Shown piece after piece: positions 21,901 to 32,236 of a stretch of DNA of 64,000 bases. The stretch lies in NCBI GenBank assembly GCA_900095095.1, contig FMBT01000335.1, positions 124,001-188,000 on the forward strand. The letters are read 5' to 3'. Each line of letters opens with the position of its first letter. Positions within the stretch are counted from its first letter, which is position 1. Under the pieces are notes generated by a model that worked only from the letters and a program-made list of their open reading frames with translations, had not been told where the DNA came from and made no database searches. The position numbers and the translations under genes were made by a program. The DNA comes from Fragilariopsis cylindrus CCMP1102. Lineage: Eukaryota; Bacillariophyta; Bacillariophyceae; Bacillariales; Bacillariaceae.

Positions 21901-22982
21901 GTATTAATTAATGGACAAGAGGCAGATCCACCTGGGTAGGTAATTAATACATCCACACCGGATCCATCTCGAAGTAGTGTAGCGGCATCTAAATGTAATT
22001 CTCTTGCAATATGATACACATGTGTTATAACAACCGATGTTTCATCACGTAATCGAACAAACTTGTAGAATGCACCACCCACAACATGTCCTGCCATATG
22101 TGCTGTGATTGCTAATCGTGGTTTATTATTACTCGTCGATTTTCCTTCATCTTTCTTATTGTTGTTATTGATAGTTTTACTCACAAATGGTGATGGTGGT
22201 GCTTCCATTAATGGAAATGGTAATGAAAGTGTTTGTGAATATTTTATGGTACGAATTAATGAGATAGCACGATCCATTTCTTCTAAGGTAAAGGATGGTG
22301 TACAACCATCCAAGGATATATTCGCATGATAATCATATAAGGACATTTGTCCCATTTTCACTGTGGGAAATGTGGCAAAAATTGGTGGTACCACATCCAT
22401 ATATGCAGTATTGTTAGTATCATCGTCATTATTGTCCTCATTATTTTCCAGTAATAATTCTTCTTCTTCTTCCAGTAGTTGAAAATTTACTGCTGCATTA
22501 TTGGAGGAAGAACGTCGACGAAGATTTGCTTGTTGTTGTTGTTTTTGTATGGAGGAACGTCTTCTTCTATTCCGTAATCTAATTTCCACTAAACGATGAT
22601 GACGACGTTTTTTAGCAGCACGTCGTATACCTGCTACATATAATGGTAATGAACCCATTGATTCTAATGTACTATCAGTTAATACTAAACAATCATGAGG
22701 TGGTAAATTTTCCCAAAATGATTCCGATGAGCTTTTTTTTGTTGATGCAGTTGTGCTGCTTGTGCTCGCGCTTGTGTTGTTGTTCTTATTATTATTATCA
22801 TCGTTATCACCACCGTTCCCAATTTTATTCTGCGTATGCGTATTATTATTATTATTATTATTCCTTATACCAACATCCACTAAAACTTTTATATCCGCAT
22901 ATTCAATCAGTGTACAGGATCCTGATCGTGATACACCAGAATTATCCCATCGGCTACCATACAAAGGTGTAACACGAAGCAT
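18989..22982 (-). CDS. CPSF2: CPSF2 (CPSF100/Cft2), mRNA 3'-end processing factor, two exons
   Basis: Exon 1 is 22982-21296 and exon 2 is 21129-18989; the 166-bp intron (GTAAGG...TGTAG) joins LSLDHG-PARDLLLKW (1275 aa). The N-terminus is a metallo-beta-lactamase fold: GSCTLIEYADIKVLVDVGI, DCLVLTDSTLESMGSLPLYV, FPTVKMGQMSLYDYH, ITAHMAGHVVGG, HVYHIARELHLD, then the beta-CASP part LLPVDASGRSLELVLLLDRFW and FTRSQLEWM. The C-terminal RMMBL-like region has EIDYIPFEGRVD, LQPRQVVVLGG and VEGPLCEDFFTVRS. The active-site His/Asp set is degraded (TDSTLESMG where active enzymes read HxHxDH), as expected for CPSF100, the inactive partner of CPSF73. Long Asn/Ser/Asp insertions inflate the length. The complex acts in the nucleus on the AAUAAA-site pre-mRNA cleavage reaction. 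Confidence 0.95.
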
Positions 22983-23589
22983 GATTGATATTGATCCTCG
23001 AATACTCTCTCACTCTTTTTCTCTTTGATGAATCTGCCGCACTTGGGTTGGCTGTGTCGCTCCTTCCTGGTAAGATATCATTGTTATGCATTGTTGTTGT
23101 TATTGTTGTTGATTTTCTTGACGTATCAATTCCATCTATCGGTATGAATGACAGACCTGCACCAGAACAGTAACAAGGTTCGGGTTAATTCCTACGGATA
23201 TGCTGTGTGTTCATGCTGGACGCGCGCATTACGCAAGCAATTAACTTAACACGTATCATGTATGTCCGTCCGATTCTGAGTGGAACGTGCGACGAGCAAG
23301 ACGCTGGCTGACGTTTGCCATCCAGATTTTCTTAGCACCCATCACACGATCGCTCTCAAATTAATGAAGAAAAAATTTATCAAAGCAAAACAGAAAGAAA
23401 CTCAAGAAGGCAAACTGCAACTGTTAAAAAATGAGCAGACAGAGAAAACTTTGTTAACACTATTTTTGTACACGACCAGCATAAAAGCATATTTGCTACA
23501 CCACATCGATGTTGGATCAATAAAGGTTGTCGACATAGATTTTTTTGTTTCCTTAGGTTTTGGATAACTACTGTTATAAAAAAATAACA
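22983..23589. other. Divergent promoter region between CPSF2 and the TPR gene
   Basis: This 0.6-kb region lies between two divergent starts and is probably a shared upstream region. No repeat or second gene is supported. Confidence 0.5.
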
Positions 23590-26500
23590 ATGGATGCTGT
23601 TAGTAGTGGAAATAGAAGCAGGAGTATTATTAGCACCGAAGAATCGAGGCAAGAACAACGGCGACAACCGCTATCGGAAGCAGCTGCTGTACCAGGATGG
23701 TGCTGTTATCATCAAGAAGATGACGACGACAAAATAATAGAATGCAGTAATGATGATGAGAGTGATAGAGATAACATGAACAAAAGAAGAATAAGAATAA
23801 AAAGAAAGAGGCGGAGAAGAAGTAGCATGAATAATGAAACCACCACCACCAACAATAGTAGTACGAGTAGTTCTTCCTTATTGTGTGTAACGATCAGGAG
23901 GATAGCGAGAATACGGATACCGAGGATACTACTATTTATTCTTTTATCTACGATTCAGTTCCATTATTTTCAACCAACACCGATTGTGGTGGATGCATGG
24001 GGAGGATCGATTCCAACATCCTCAAAATCAACTACTACTGTTCACACGCCAGCATCATTGCAACGACATATAAATAAAAATAGCAAGCCCATCATTCCAA
24101 GGAGCAGGTTACTACTGTCATTGTTCCCATCAAAATCCTGGGACCGACACAACACACACGTATGTTTCAGTACGGCTACACCACAATCTTCTTCTTCTTC
24201 GCCGTCGACATCAGATACAGATTCAACGAAAAATACTACTACTACTACAACCGTTTCAATTCCCTCCTCTGCACGTCAAAATAAGAACAATAATAACAAC
24301 AACAGAAGTAGAAATCGTCCCATGAACGGTGGTCATGCTAATAGTCATAAGTATCAGAAGAAGAATGATCGTCATTCGATACAGCAGATGTTTCAAACAG
24401 CTAAAACAATGGAAAGACAAGGCCGATGGGGGGAAGCTTTTACTTTGTTGGAAGAAATATTAGTAATCAATCCAAAAGATTCACATAGTCATTTAGCAAT
24501 AGCACGATTGGAAGCTCGTCGTGAATTGAAGAATACCAGATATAATAATGGTCCACAACAACAAAAACATATACAATCCGAATCTCAATCCGAAGAATCA
24601 ACAACAACAGATGATTCTAAAACAAAAGCACAAATTGCATTCGAAAAGGGCGTAACAGCATGCCCACGGAGTGTATTTTTGTTACAAGGATGGGCTATAT
24701 ATGAATCACAACAACAACAACAACAATCTCTTGGATCGTATGATCGTGCACGTGAATTATTTGAAAGAGCATTAGAATTGGAACCATATAATACCTATGT
24801 CTGTCATGCATACTCAATAATGGAAAAGAAATTAGGGAATACCGAGAAGGCTGTGTCTCTGTTAAAACAAGCGTTAAATGCACCGTATGGTACAGTAACG
24901 GCTGCATTAGTTTGTTCACTTGGTGAATTCTATGTAGCAGAAGGTAATTTAACATCAGCACGTGATCTGTACAAATATCATTTAGATCATGCTACCGGTA
25001 GTAATACAGTAGTTTCTCAACCACAACAAAGAAGTCGTCAAAAACATTTACCAACAGAAAAGGATCGTGTGGAAGTTTATTTAGCAGCAGCATGGTTAGA
25101 GGAACGAAATTTTGGTGAATTGCACAAAGCAAGAGAGTTGTTAAATAAGGCATTGGTTATATCACCAACGTCATCATTGGCAAATGTTGCATTAGCACGG
25201 TTGAAGGGACGGATTTCTGCAACAGCATCCGCTACTGCTACTACTGGTTTCTCTCGGGCAAAGACAAAGAAAGCAAATCGACATGATATTACGGAGGTCG
25301 CTAATAGGGCAACTAAGAAACAATTAGCTACGATATGTGCTGAACTTCACAAACAAGGTCTTCGATCGAAGAAGGAAGAAGAACAATATCAGCTACGATT
25401 TAATTCTTCCTCTAGTTCTACTTCTAAATCATCCAGAACAAATGAAGATGGACGTGTTTTTAATGCCCTTGCAAGCTTAGAAGTAAAGCAACGTAATTTT
25501 AAAGAAGCACGGGATGTACTACAAAAGGGTATGGACTTATACCCATTAGATCATAATCTGTTCACAGCTGCTGGTAAAGTTGAAGAACGTGTCGGTAATT
25601 GTACAAGTGCACGTGATTTCTACTCAGAAAGTTTAAGATTAGAACCATCGGCACCAACATTGGTTGCATTCGCACTATTAGAATTGAAATATCCACAATA
25701 TCCATCGACGACAGTTTCGGTTTCGACTAACGACAGCGAAGAAGATGATGATGATGATAATGATAGCAGCACCAATGAGAAGGAAGCAACGACGACGAAA
25801 CCTACAGCTAATTTTACGTTTATACGTGGTTTATTTGAAGAAGCATTAATGTTAGATCCAAGAAATGGACCGGCATATAATGCATATGGGAATGCTGAAT
25901 TACGACGTGGGAATCTTCAAGAGGCACGGATTATATTTGAACGTGGCACCGCAATGAATTGTTCTGATTCTGCTTCACTATATCATGGGTATGGGATGTT
26001 AGAAATATCATCTGGTAACCTTGAACGTGCTAGGGATATACTATATCGTGGTTTAGATACTGTCCGACGAAATGAAGACAATGTATCATCCGATACACCC
26101 AATCGTGATCGTGCTGCATTCCTTTCGCATACACTTGGTATGTTAGAATTAAACAGTAATCGACCATTGGATGCATTCGGTATTTTTATGGATGGATTAG
26201 ATCGATGTGGTAATTCATCACAATTATTGTTGGGTGCAGCATTATGTGAAATGAGGATGGGTAAAGATGAAGGTGCACGTGGATTCTTTGAACGATCCGT
26301 TGTTGCCGACAACAAACATGCACATGCATGGCAGGCCTGGGGTGTTATGGAAACAAAGGCTGGTCATTTTCATAGAGCAGCAGCATTATTTCAAAAGGGT
26401 ATCAAGAATGCACCATGGCATGGTTCGTTATGGCATGGATATGCATCGTTAGAGGTACGACGGGATAATATTGAGAATGCACGAACGTTGTTCACGGGTG

Positions 26501-27288
26501 GATTAAAAAAGGCCAGAAATGGAATATTTGCATTGTATCAAGGTTGGGCGATACTTGAATTACGTGAAGGCAACTACGAAAAGGCTCGTAAATTAATTTC
26601 AGAAGCATTAACACTTAATAAACAAAATGGTCGTGGATGGATTATTGCTGCAGAAATTGAAGAAGAAGATGGTCATGCTGGATTAGCTGCTCTACTTTTA
26701 CGTCGTGGTATAGAATGTGATCCTAACAATGGAGAATTGTATAACAAGCTTGGTACACAGTTAATTGAACGACAAGGGAAAATTAATGATGCACGTGAAG
26801 TATATGAAAAGGGTATAGAATTAAATCCACTGTACGCACCACTGTATCATTCATTGGCAGAATTAGAAGCCCGGATTGGTAACTTTGAAGGACTTTCAAA
26901 ATTGAACAAACGTACCAATGAAATATTTAAGTATGATAATGCGTTGGAGTCTGTACCACGATCACAATCGTATCAAGCATTAGAAACGAAAATTAATGCT
27001 ACTCATAATCGTCCTATTTCACAATTTTTCGTTGGTCAACGAGAAGAAGAACAGCTACAACAAAAAGCAACGTCAACAACAACCCCAAAAGTTGTTTCGG
27101 CTCTTGCCGATAAGATTGTTACTAACAATGATGACGAAACTACAACCGATAATAAAAAGGCGAATGCCAAACCTACTCTAGAAGATTTGAATATTGATGG
27201 GTTAGTTGGTGACATGATGAGTGTAGAATCTATTCTCAATGATACCGATACCAATAATAAGAAACCAAGTGAGCAGGAAGAGAATTGA
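23590..27288 (+). CDS. HAT/TPR repeat protein, Mbb1/HCF107-like RNA-maturation factor
   Basis: ATG 23590 gives 1232 aa without introns. From about residue 265 to 1135 the protein is almost entirely TPR/HAT-type helical pairs (for example AWQAWGVMETKAGHFHRAAALFQKG, LWHGYASLEVRRDNIENARTLF, GWAILELREGNYEKARKL). The order W-x-x-W/Y-A-x-x-E-x-x-x-G-N-x-x-x-A-R-x-L-F is that of the chloroplast RNA-stability factors Mbb1 and HCF107, so 5'-end protection or translation of a plastid mRNA (psbB or psbH in plants and green algae) is a reasonable inference. A hydrophobic stretch (RILLFILLSTIQF) lies at ~residues 112-130. From the in-frame ATG 23827 it would sit near the N-terminus as a signal peptide, which would suit plastid import. 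There are Ser- and Asn-rich linkers and acidic insertions. The 3' tail is disordered. Confidence 0.88.
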   Translation: MDAVSSGNRSRSIISTEESRQEQRRQPLSEAAAVPGWCCYHQEDDDDKIIECSNDDESDRDNMNKRRIRIKRKRRRRSSMNNETTTTNNSSTSSSSLLCVTIRRIARIRIPRILLFILLSTIQFHYFQPTPIVVDAWGGSIPTSSKSTTTVHTPASLQRHINKNSKPIIPRSRLLLSLFPSKSWDRHNTHVCFSTATPQSSSSSPSTSDTDSTKNTTTTTTVSIPSSARQNKNNNNNNRSRNRPMNGGHANSHKYQKKNDRHSIQQMFQTAKTMERQGRWGEAFTLLEEILVINPKDSHSHLAIARLEARRELKNTRYNNGPQQQKHIQSESQSEESTTTDDSKTKAQIAFEKGVTACPRSVFLLQGWAIYESQQQQQQSLGSYDRARELFERALELEPYNTYVCHAYSIMEKKLGNTEKAVSLLKQALNAPYGTVTAALVCSLGEFYVAEGNLTSARDLYKYHLDHATGSNTVVSQPQQRSRQKHLPTEKDRVEVYLAAAWLEERNFGELHKARELLNKALVISPTSSLANVALARLKGRISATASATATTGFSRAKTKKANRHDITEVANRATKKQLATICAELHKQGLRSKKEEEQYQLRFNSSSSSTSKSSRTNEDGRVFNALASLEVKQRNFKEARDVLQKGMDLYPLDHNLFTAAGKVEERVGNCTSARDFYSESLRLEPSAPTLVAFALLELKYPQYPSTTVSVSTNDSEEDDDDDNDSSTNEKEATTTKPTANFTFIRGLFEEALMLDPRNGPAYNAYGNAELRRGNLQEARIIFERGTAMNCSDSASLYHGYGMLEISSGNLERARDILYRGLDTVRRNEDNVSSDTPNRDRAAFLSHTLGMLELNSNRPLDAFGIFMDGLDRCGNSSQLLLGAALCEMRMGKDEGARGFFERSVVADNKHAHAWQAWGVMETKAGHFHRAAALFQKGIKNAPWHGSLWHGYASLEVRRDNIENARTLFTGGLKKARNGIFALYQGWAILELREGNYEKARKLISEALTLNKQNGRGWIIAAEIEEEDGHAGLAALLLRRGIECDPNNGELYNKLGTQLIERQGKINDAREVYEKGIELNPLYAPLYHSLAELEARIGNFEGLSKLNKRTNEIFKYDNALESVPRSQSYQALETKINATHNRPISQFFVGQREEEQLQQKATSTTTPKVVSALADKIVTNNDDETTTDNKKANAKPTLEDLNIDGLVGDMMSVESILNDTDTNNKKPSEQEEN

Positions 27289-27676
27289 ACTAAATTCTAG
27301 CAGGCAGATGCAGAGACAGGAAAGATTGATTCAGCCATATAGCCTTAGGAATATGGGAGAAAAAATCTATCGACTAACCGAGATCGATGGATCCCAAAAC
27401 ACAGGTACATAGTAGCACAATAGCGTCATCCTTACGTATCGTGATACACGTATGTACCACTCGTGCTCGTCGTCGAGAAAATAATGAATAAAGGAGAAAT
27501 ACAAAAATAACAAATCAAATCCCCACACCGCACCACACCACACCACCCTACGCTACTACAGTATTGAATACATATAGCATTTTAAAATAGCACGCTAATA
27601 GCTAAAACTTTCAAAATAGAGACGTCATGTATTCTAAACTTCTTTCTATTCTAATTTTTTTTTTTTTCTTAAAATA
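27289..27676. other. Convergent intergenic region
   Basis: Short 3' flanks of two convergent genes, with a CACAC-rich pentamer patch near 27523-27545 and a T-run at 27655-27668. No gene. Confidence 0.5.
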
Positions 27677-28072
27677 CTATATTATTTCACTACTGGTAGT
27701 ATCGTTGTTACGCTTAATATTAGAATAACCAAGATACAGAAATAAACATGCTAAAAATATTGATACTATAGCATTTGCAAACCATGGAATGAATTCTAAT
27801 ATAAGATATGAAATAAATTGATATAATAATAATGATTGTGATGATGACGTTGACGTTGACGTTGTATCTTCTATTACATTTTCATCATCATCGAGTTTAT
27901 AGGAAAGTAAAATTAACCAGGTTGGAGTATATAATACTAAACACAAACCAATAATAAGAGCATATACTCCAAAGTTGTGCGATGATGACGATGACATCGA
28001 TGATGAATCTACTGATATTGTTATTGTTTCTGATCCGATTGTTTTACGAGCTTCTACCTTTTTGGTGTTCAT
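27677..28072 (-). CDS. Small membrane protein (131 aa)
   Basis: This intronless frame has three likely membrane helices: residues ~36-58 (YALIIGLCLVLYTPTWLILLS), ~85-99 (LYQFISYLILEFIPW) and ~100-117 (ANAIVSIFLACLFLYLG). A Ser-rich N-terminus precedes them and an acidic, Ser/Thr-rich loop lies between the first two. No signal peptide and no recognised family. The residue mix is more gene-like than in nearby short frames. Confidence 0.6.
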   Translation of the reverse strand: MNTKKVEARKTIGSETITISVDSSSMSSSSSHNFGVYALIIGLCLVLYTPTWLILLSYKLDDDENVIEDTTSTSTSSSQSLLLYQFISYLILEFIPWFANAIVSIFLACLFLYLGYSNIKRNNDTTSSEII

Positions 28073-28684
28073 AATGCTGTGATTATTATTTGCGTTGCGC
28101 TTGTGGTTGTGGTTGTACTCGTCGCCGTTGCCATCGCTTATGTTTTGTTTCGTATGGACAGCTTCTGCCTCTGTATTGGTGACAATACTGTACTACTAGT
28201 AACGTTAGATCTTGTTGTCTTGTGCATAACATTTTTTAGTCGTCGAAGGTAATATCGGAAAGTAGCGGAATTTATTCGAACTAGTCATCTGTGACTCGAT
28301 ATGAAAATAAACACTGCATATCATGGTACTCCCTCCGTGCACCGGAAAGTGTCACGCGCGCTATCGGCTGAAAATTTGCGCTTGTAAAGCACGCTAAAAC
28401 CTTAAAATATTAAGATCTACTAGACATTACTAGTAAAACTATAGTACTTTCAGCGGCATGCAACTTACAAACTATTCATTTTAAATTTAGATCTAAATAT
28501 ATTTTCTAGACCCATTTTAAACCAGGAGTAGGAATATACTAACCGTTTCTACTTTTAACCAAGTTTTAAACCCATCTCTAAGTGAAGCGTGCCCCTGGTA
28601 GCGCGCACCTGGTATATTTGTTTAGTGGAGCTAAGGTGAGGTTCCAGCAATTTTGTTCGTGGTTTTAGGCGACGTAAAAGTAAT

Positions 28685-28815
28685 GGCGCCAAAGAATTTT
28701 CTTTGAAGCCAACGGTGGTGTGTCGTCGAAAAATGCATATAATTTTTTCAATGAATCCATCGTTGGCGTCAAAGAAAATTCTTTGACGCCAACGGTGGTG
28801 TGTCGTCGAAAAATG
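28685..28815. repeat. Two 51-bp direct copies, each with a palindromic head
   Basis: Copies 28685-28735 and 28765-28815 start exactly 80 bp apart. Each begins with a near-perfect palindrome (arms GGCGTCAAAGAA/TTCTTTGACGCC in copy 2). Both continue with AACGGTGGTGTGTCGTCGAA. The palindrome centres differ as if one had been inverted (AATTTTC versus AAAATTC). Confidence 0.9.
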
Positions 28816-28940
28816 ATGATACAGTGATCTGAAAGAGAAGATCTGAAAGAGAAGATTTGAAAATTTCAGATTTGAAAGAGAAGATTTGGAAAATTTGAAA
28901 AAGAAGATATGAAAAATGAAAAGATCCAGCGAATGAAAGC
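28816..28940 (+). repeat. GAAAGAGAAGAT-rich dispersed repeat, copy 1
   Basis: Irregular tandem units built on GAAAGAGAAGATTTG, then GAAAAAGAAGATATGAAAAA. The reverse complement of 50360-50460 has the same ordered blocks. Confidence 0.8.
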
Positions 28941-29188
28941 AAATTAACTACCAAAAGAAAACATGCCAAACAACAAACTACCGTGAATACAACGAGTGAT
29001 GATGTACAATCATCCAAAGTGAAAGAAACATTCCTTGTTCTTACTTTATCAGAAACAACACACTCGCGATCACATTCGATGAATCAAAGAAGAGGGCTAA
29101 CAGCAACAAGAACACAAAAGTCACGGATATCAGTGATAAATAATTACATACTAATACTATATTAAAAACCAACTGAACTATTTCGACG

Positions 29189-30268
29189 ATGGTATTGTCC
29201 CCCGCTGCACGTTTCCTCCCCTACTGCGCTTTGCTGTTCTCTGCTGCCGAAGCCTTCGTCGTCCATAGAAGCACTACTGCGACGACTGCGACCCGTGGTG
29301 GCGCTACTGGCAGCCAAATTCTGCCACATACTCAACGTTTTGTTGCGACGCAGGACGACTCGGATGCGGCAGCAAAAACAACAAAAACCAAGAATCCGGA
29401 TGCGATCTTCGATGGTGAATTATGGTTGAAGGGTGCGATCCGACAAAAGTTGGATAAGGGTTGGAATCCGGAAGGTGTGATCAACGGTGTACCGGACAAA
29501 GCATTTCGTCCTTCGGGGGAACAAGCACCGTTCCCAACCAAGTGGGAGGCACCTCCAGGATGGAAGGGCGGATTTGCGCAATCGAATCCTGCCTTCGCGT
29601 ACCCCCAAACCCAACCAGATTTGAGTTCCATCCCGGTCACGACGAATCTCGAAAACATCCCCAAAGTCACACGGATGATGAAAGCGAAATGGCCCGAATT
29701 CTCCTGGGAGGTACGTACTTGTACTTGTAACGTGCATATGATAATAGGCGACGGCGACAGCGACAACAACGACGATCCGCTGCCTCTTTCGAAATACATG
29801 ATCTTCCTCTTATTTCTTTTCGGAATTATTCTTCATTCTCTTCCCCTCCCTTTCCTCCCTTTCACAAGATGGTCCCCGGCAATGACTCGACACGGGTATT
29901 TTGCCGATTCACAGAATATATTTCCCGGTACGGGTACGACGACGAAGGACAGGTATGGTCCATCATCTGTCCTCAGCAGGGTGCAGATTTGGGTCGGCTC
30001 GGTGAAGCGAACGTCGAAATTACCGTAACGGGCGTTCGAGGGTACTTAGATGAAGCGGCTAAACCATCACCGAGCGTAGCGGTGGAGCTCGGTGTAATGG
30101 GCCAGATCTGGCTCACAAGTCAGACTCCGTAAGTTAGCTGTTGTTGTTGATGATGATGTTGCGGATGGTGATGATTCCGTCCATGTGTACAACTGGGATT
30201 GCATCGCGTGGTTTCCAGCTCTTTTGTCAAATATCTTCTGTTCGTTTTCGCTCAATCCCCCCCCCCCC

Positions 30269-30299
<31 letters not shown>

Positions 30300-31143
30300 C
30301 AGTCTTTTAACGGCACTTCTCAATTATGTATTCCCCTCGACTGAAGAATATCCAATCAAGAAGGCCAAATCGATTCGTATTCAGACACATGAAGTTGGCA
30401 ATAAACTGCAACCCCTTTTTAGGAATGACAACGGTGTTTCTAAGCAATTTATTTCACCACCTTTCGCCCAGCACTGGTATGTTCGTTCAATTACTTCGTT
30501 TTCAATCTTTCGTTTTGCGCAAAAATATCTGCCTAACGTTCGAATTTGTCAAAATTGATGTAACTCGTATTGTCATTAAAATAATTTAAACAGGGACGAG
30601 GCTGCTCTAGTCACCAACCTTGAGGTACAGATAGGTGAAATTCTCAAAAATAAATCGGAAAATGGTAAAGTTACCAAGGAAGTTGATGATTTCAATCAAA
30701 TGATTTTGAACTTGTTCAATTTGAGTACTGGGAATATGCTGTATCATCAAAATAAACTTTCTTGGAACATTTGGTTAACGGCACCGCAACCTGTTAATCA
30801 AGTCGAATGGAAGAACCACGCCGCGTTCTGGCGGGAATCGTTGGACTCAACTCACATCTACCCCCGGGGGCTATCCCCACAGACCAATCCACGCAGATTC
30901 GATGGTAGTGTGGAAGAACCTTACGACAGCGTCGCATTCGTAAAAATGGAACTGAACGAATTAAAGATGTTCATGGATAAGCATTACGATCACGATACCG
31001 CTAAGAAACGAGCAACCGATCCCGATGACGTATTCACCGAAGAAAATTACAAAATTCTTGGAGATCTTCAAAAGGAAGTAAAAAAGCATATCAAAACCGG
31101 AGTCAAAAATGGAGTCAAAAACGGAGTCAAAAAAATGTCTTGA
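29189..31143 (+). CDS. Plastid-targeted protein of unknown function, four exons
   Basis: Exons are 29189-29710, 29869-30128, 30303-30476 and 30594-31143. All are GT-AG and the frame is continuous for 501 aa. The N-terminus is a hydrophobic signal peptide (RFLPYCALLFSAAEA) directly followed by F, giving an Ala-Phe cleavage motif. A Ser/Thr/Arg-rich transit segment comes next, so stroma delivery through four membranes is expected. The mature part is soluble and without recognised domains. It includes a TKWEAPPGWKGGFA segment, RFTEYISRYGYDDEGQVWSIICP, and a C-terminal alpha-helical region. The last residues form a short TGVKNGVKNGVKK repeat. Exon GC is a little above that of the neighbours. I cannot assign an activity. 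Confidence 0.8.
30257..30294. repeat. Poly-C followed by (CA)n microsatellite in an intron
   Basis: A C-run and about a dozen CA units inside the second intron of the plastid-protein gene, just before its acceptor. Confidence 0.9.
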
Positions 31144-32236
31144 TCAAGAGAGGAAGGAAGATAATGGTAACATGATGTTTTAAATTCAATGGATTGACTT
31201 AACTAAAAGTATCGAGGTGGATCCTTTCTCGTGTTCGAAATTAAGGTGACCACGATCCCGTCGAATGAATTGCTAAAGCATCAACTGTATCTCAAAATAC
31301 TTCTAGATAGTAACAATTTGCTGTATGTGTACCCGAATAATCAAATATGAATTTTTCATAAGCTTTATTATAACTAATCATCAAACTTGGTTGGGTATAG
31401 TCCGTGCTTTGCACCTTCGTCCCACAAGCACATAGGAAGGTATAGCTGGAACGTGTCGAAACGTTCGCTCCAAGCTGCCACTCCTAGTTGCGGTGAGATC
31501 TTCGTGTTAGCTACTGTTCTTTTTAGTTGAATGAAACTAGATCTTCCTAATCGTTCATTACCAAAGATTTTTAGCTTGAGATGATACATACATTCTTGGA
31601 TGATGTGTGTTATCTGCATCTTCTTAAATCTACCACGGTATGAATCAAATACTAGACTAGTAGGAGTACCATAATTGTATTTATCTATCTCTATTCGATC
31701 AATATGCCAGATCTATTTTATTAGTCCTACAAATTGTTTGAATAAGGGATTATATTTATCATCGTCATCCAATGTAATAAAAAGTTCAGTAATATAAAAG
31801 TCGGATTAGTAATATAGTAATGGGCTTTTTAGCAGTGGTTGAATACTATAAGGGGGCACGGAAAAATCCTCGGCGGCGAAGACGACAGCAACGACAACAA
31901 CAACGCCATCCAAGTCTTACCGCCTTCGTCCGGACAGTATATGTTATTTCGATACAAAGTGAACATTCATTTTTACTTTTGTTAGACAATAATAGTAGTA
32001 ACAATAATACGTTTTGCTACAACTAGTTTTTTTTTAATTTAATTTTAATAAGTAATGGATTTTTTTCTTCGGTATGCGTATTATACTTAAAGGAATTTGT
32101 GTCCGCAGTACCAGATTTTCTCTCTCTCTCTCTCTTTCTCTGTCTCTCTTGGTTAGTTCTGTTTGCAATGATTGTACTTTGTCTATCGTTGCCGTGCGTG
32201 GGATATTATATACTTTTTTTTAAATCATTTCAACCT
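31144..32236. other. Intergenic region between convergent genes
   Basis: This 1.1-kb region holds a possible gene remnant (31374-31619, listed separately) and a TC-rich run near 32118-32150. Nothing else is supported. Confidence 0.45.
31374..31619 (-). pseudogene. Possible coding remnant, perhaps from a retroelement
   Basis: An 81-residue frame (MQITHIIQECMYHLK... ending CLWDEGAKHG) has a balanced, non-repetitive amino-acid make-up, unlike other short frames here. A segment of the kind AAWSERFDTFQLYLP-x-C-LW faintly recalls gag-like proteins of retroelements, from memory only. No flanking protein domain or terminal repeat supports this. Confidence 0.2.

Larger units (their letters stand above)
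28073..29188. other. Intergenic region rich in repeats
   Basis: This 1.1-kb region contains two palindrome-headed repeats (28685, 28765) and a GAAAGAGAAGAT-type tandem stretch (28828-28925) related to DNA at 50.4 kb. Short frames over it look like by-products of the repeats. The upstream part is AT-rich with GCGC islands (28350-28395, 28589-28615). Confidence 0.55.

Noticed and set aside
28324-28340. TACTCCCTCCGT motif, like the ends of plant Stowaway MITEs
   Set aside because: No matching inverted end was found within reach, so probably chance.
31820-32026. 68-residue Arg/Gln-rich frame
   Set aside because: Composition reflects CGA/CAA repeats; nothing supports a gene.
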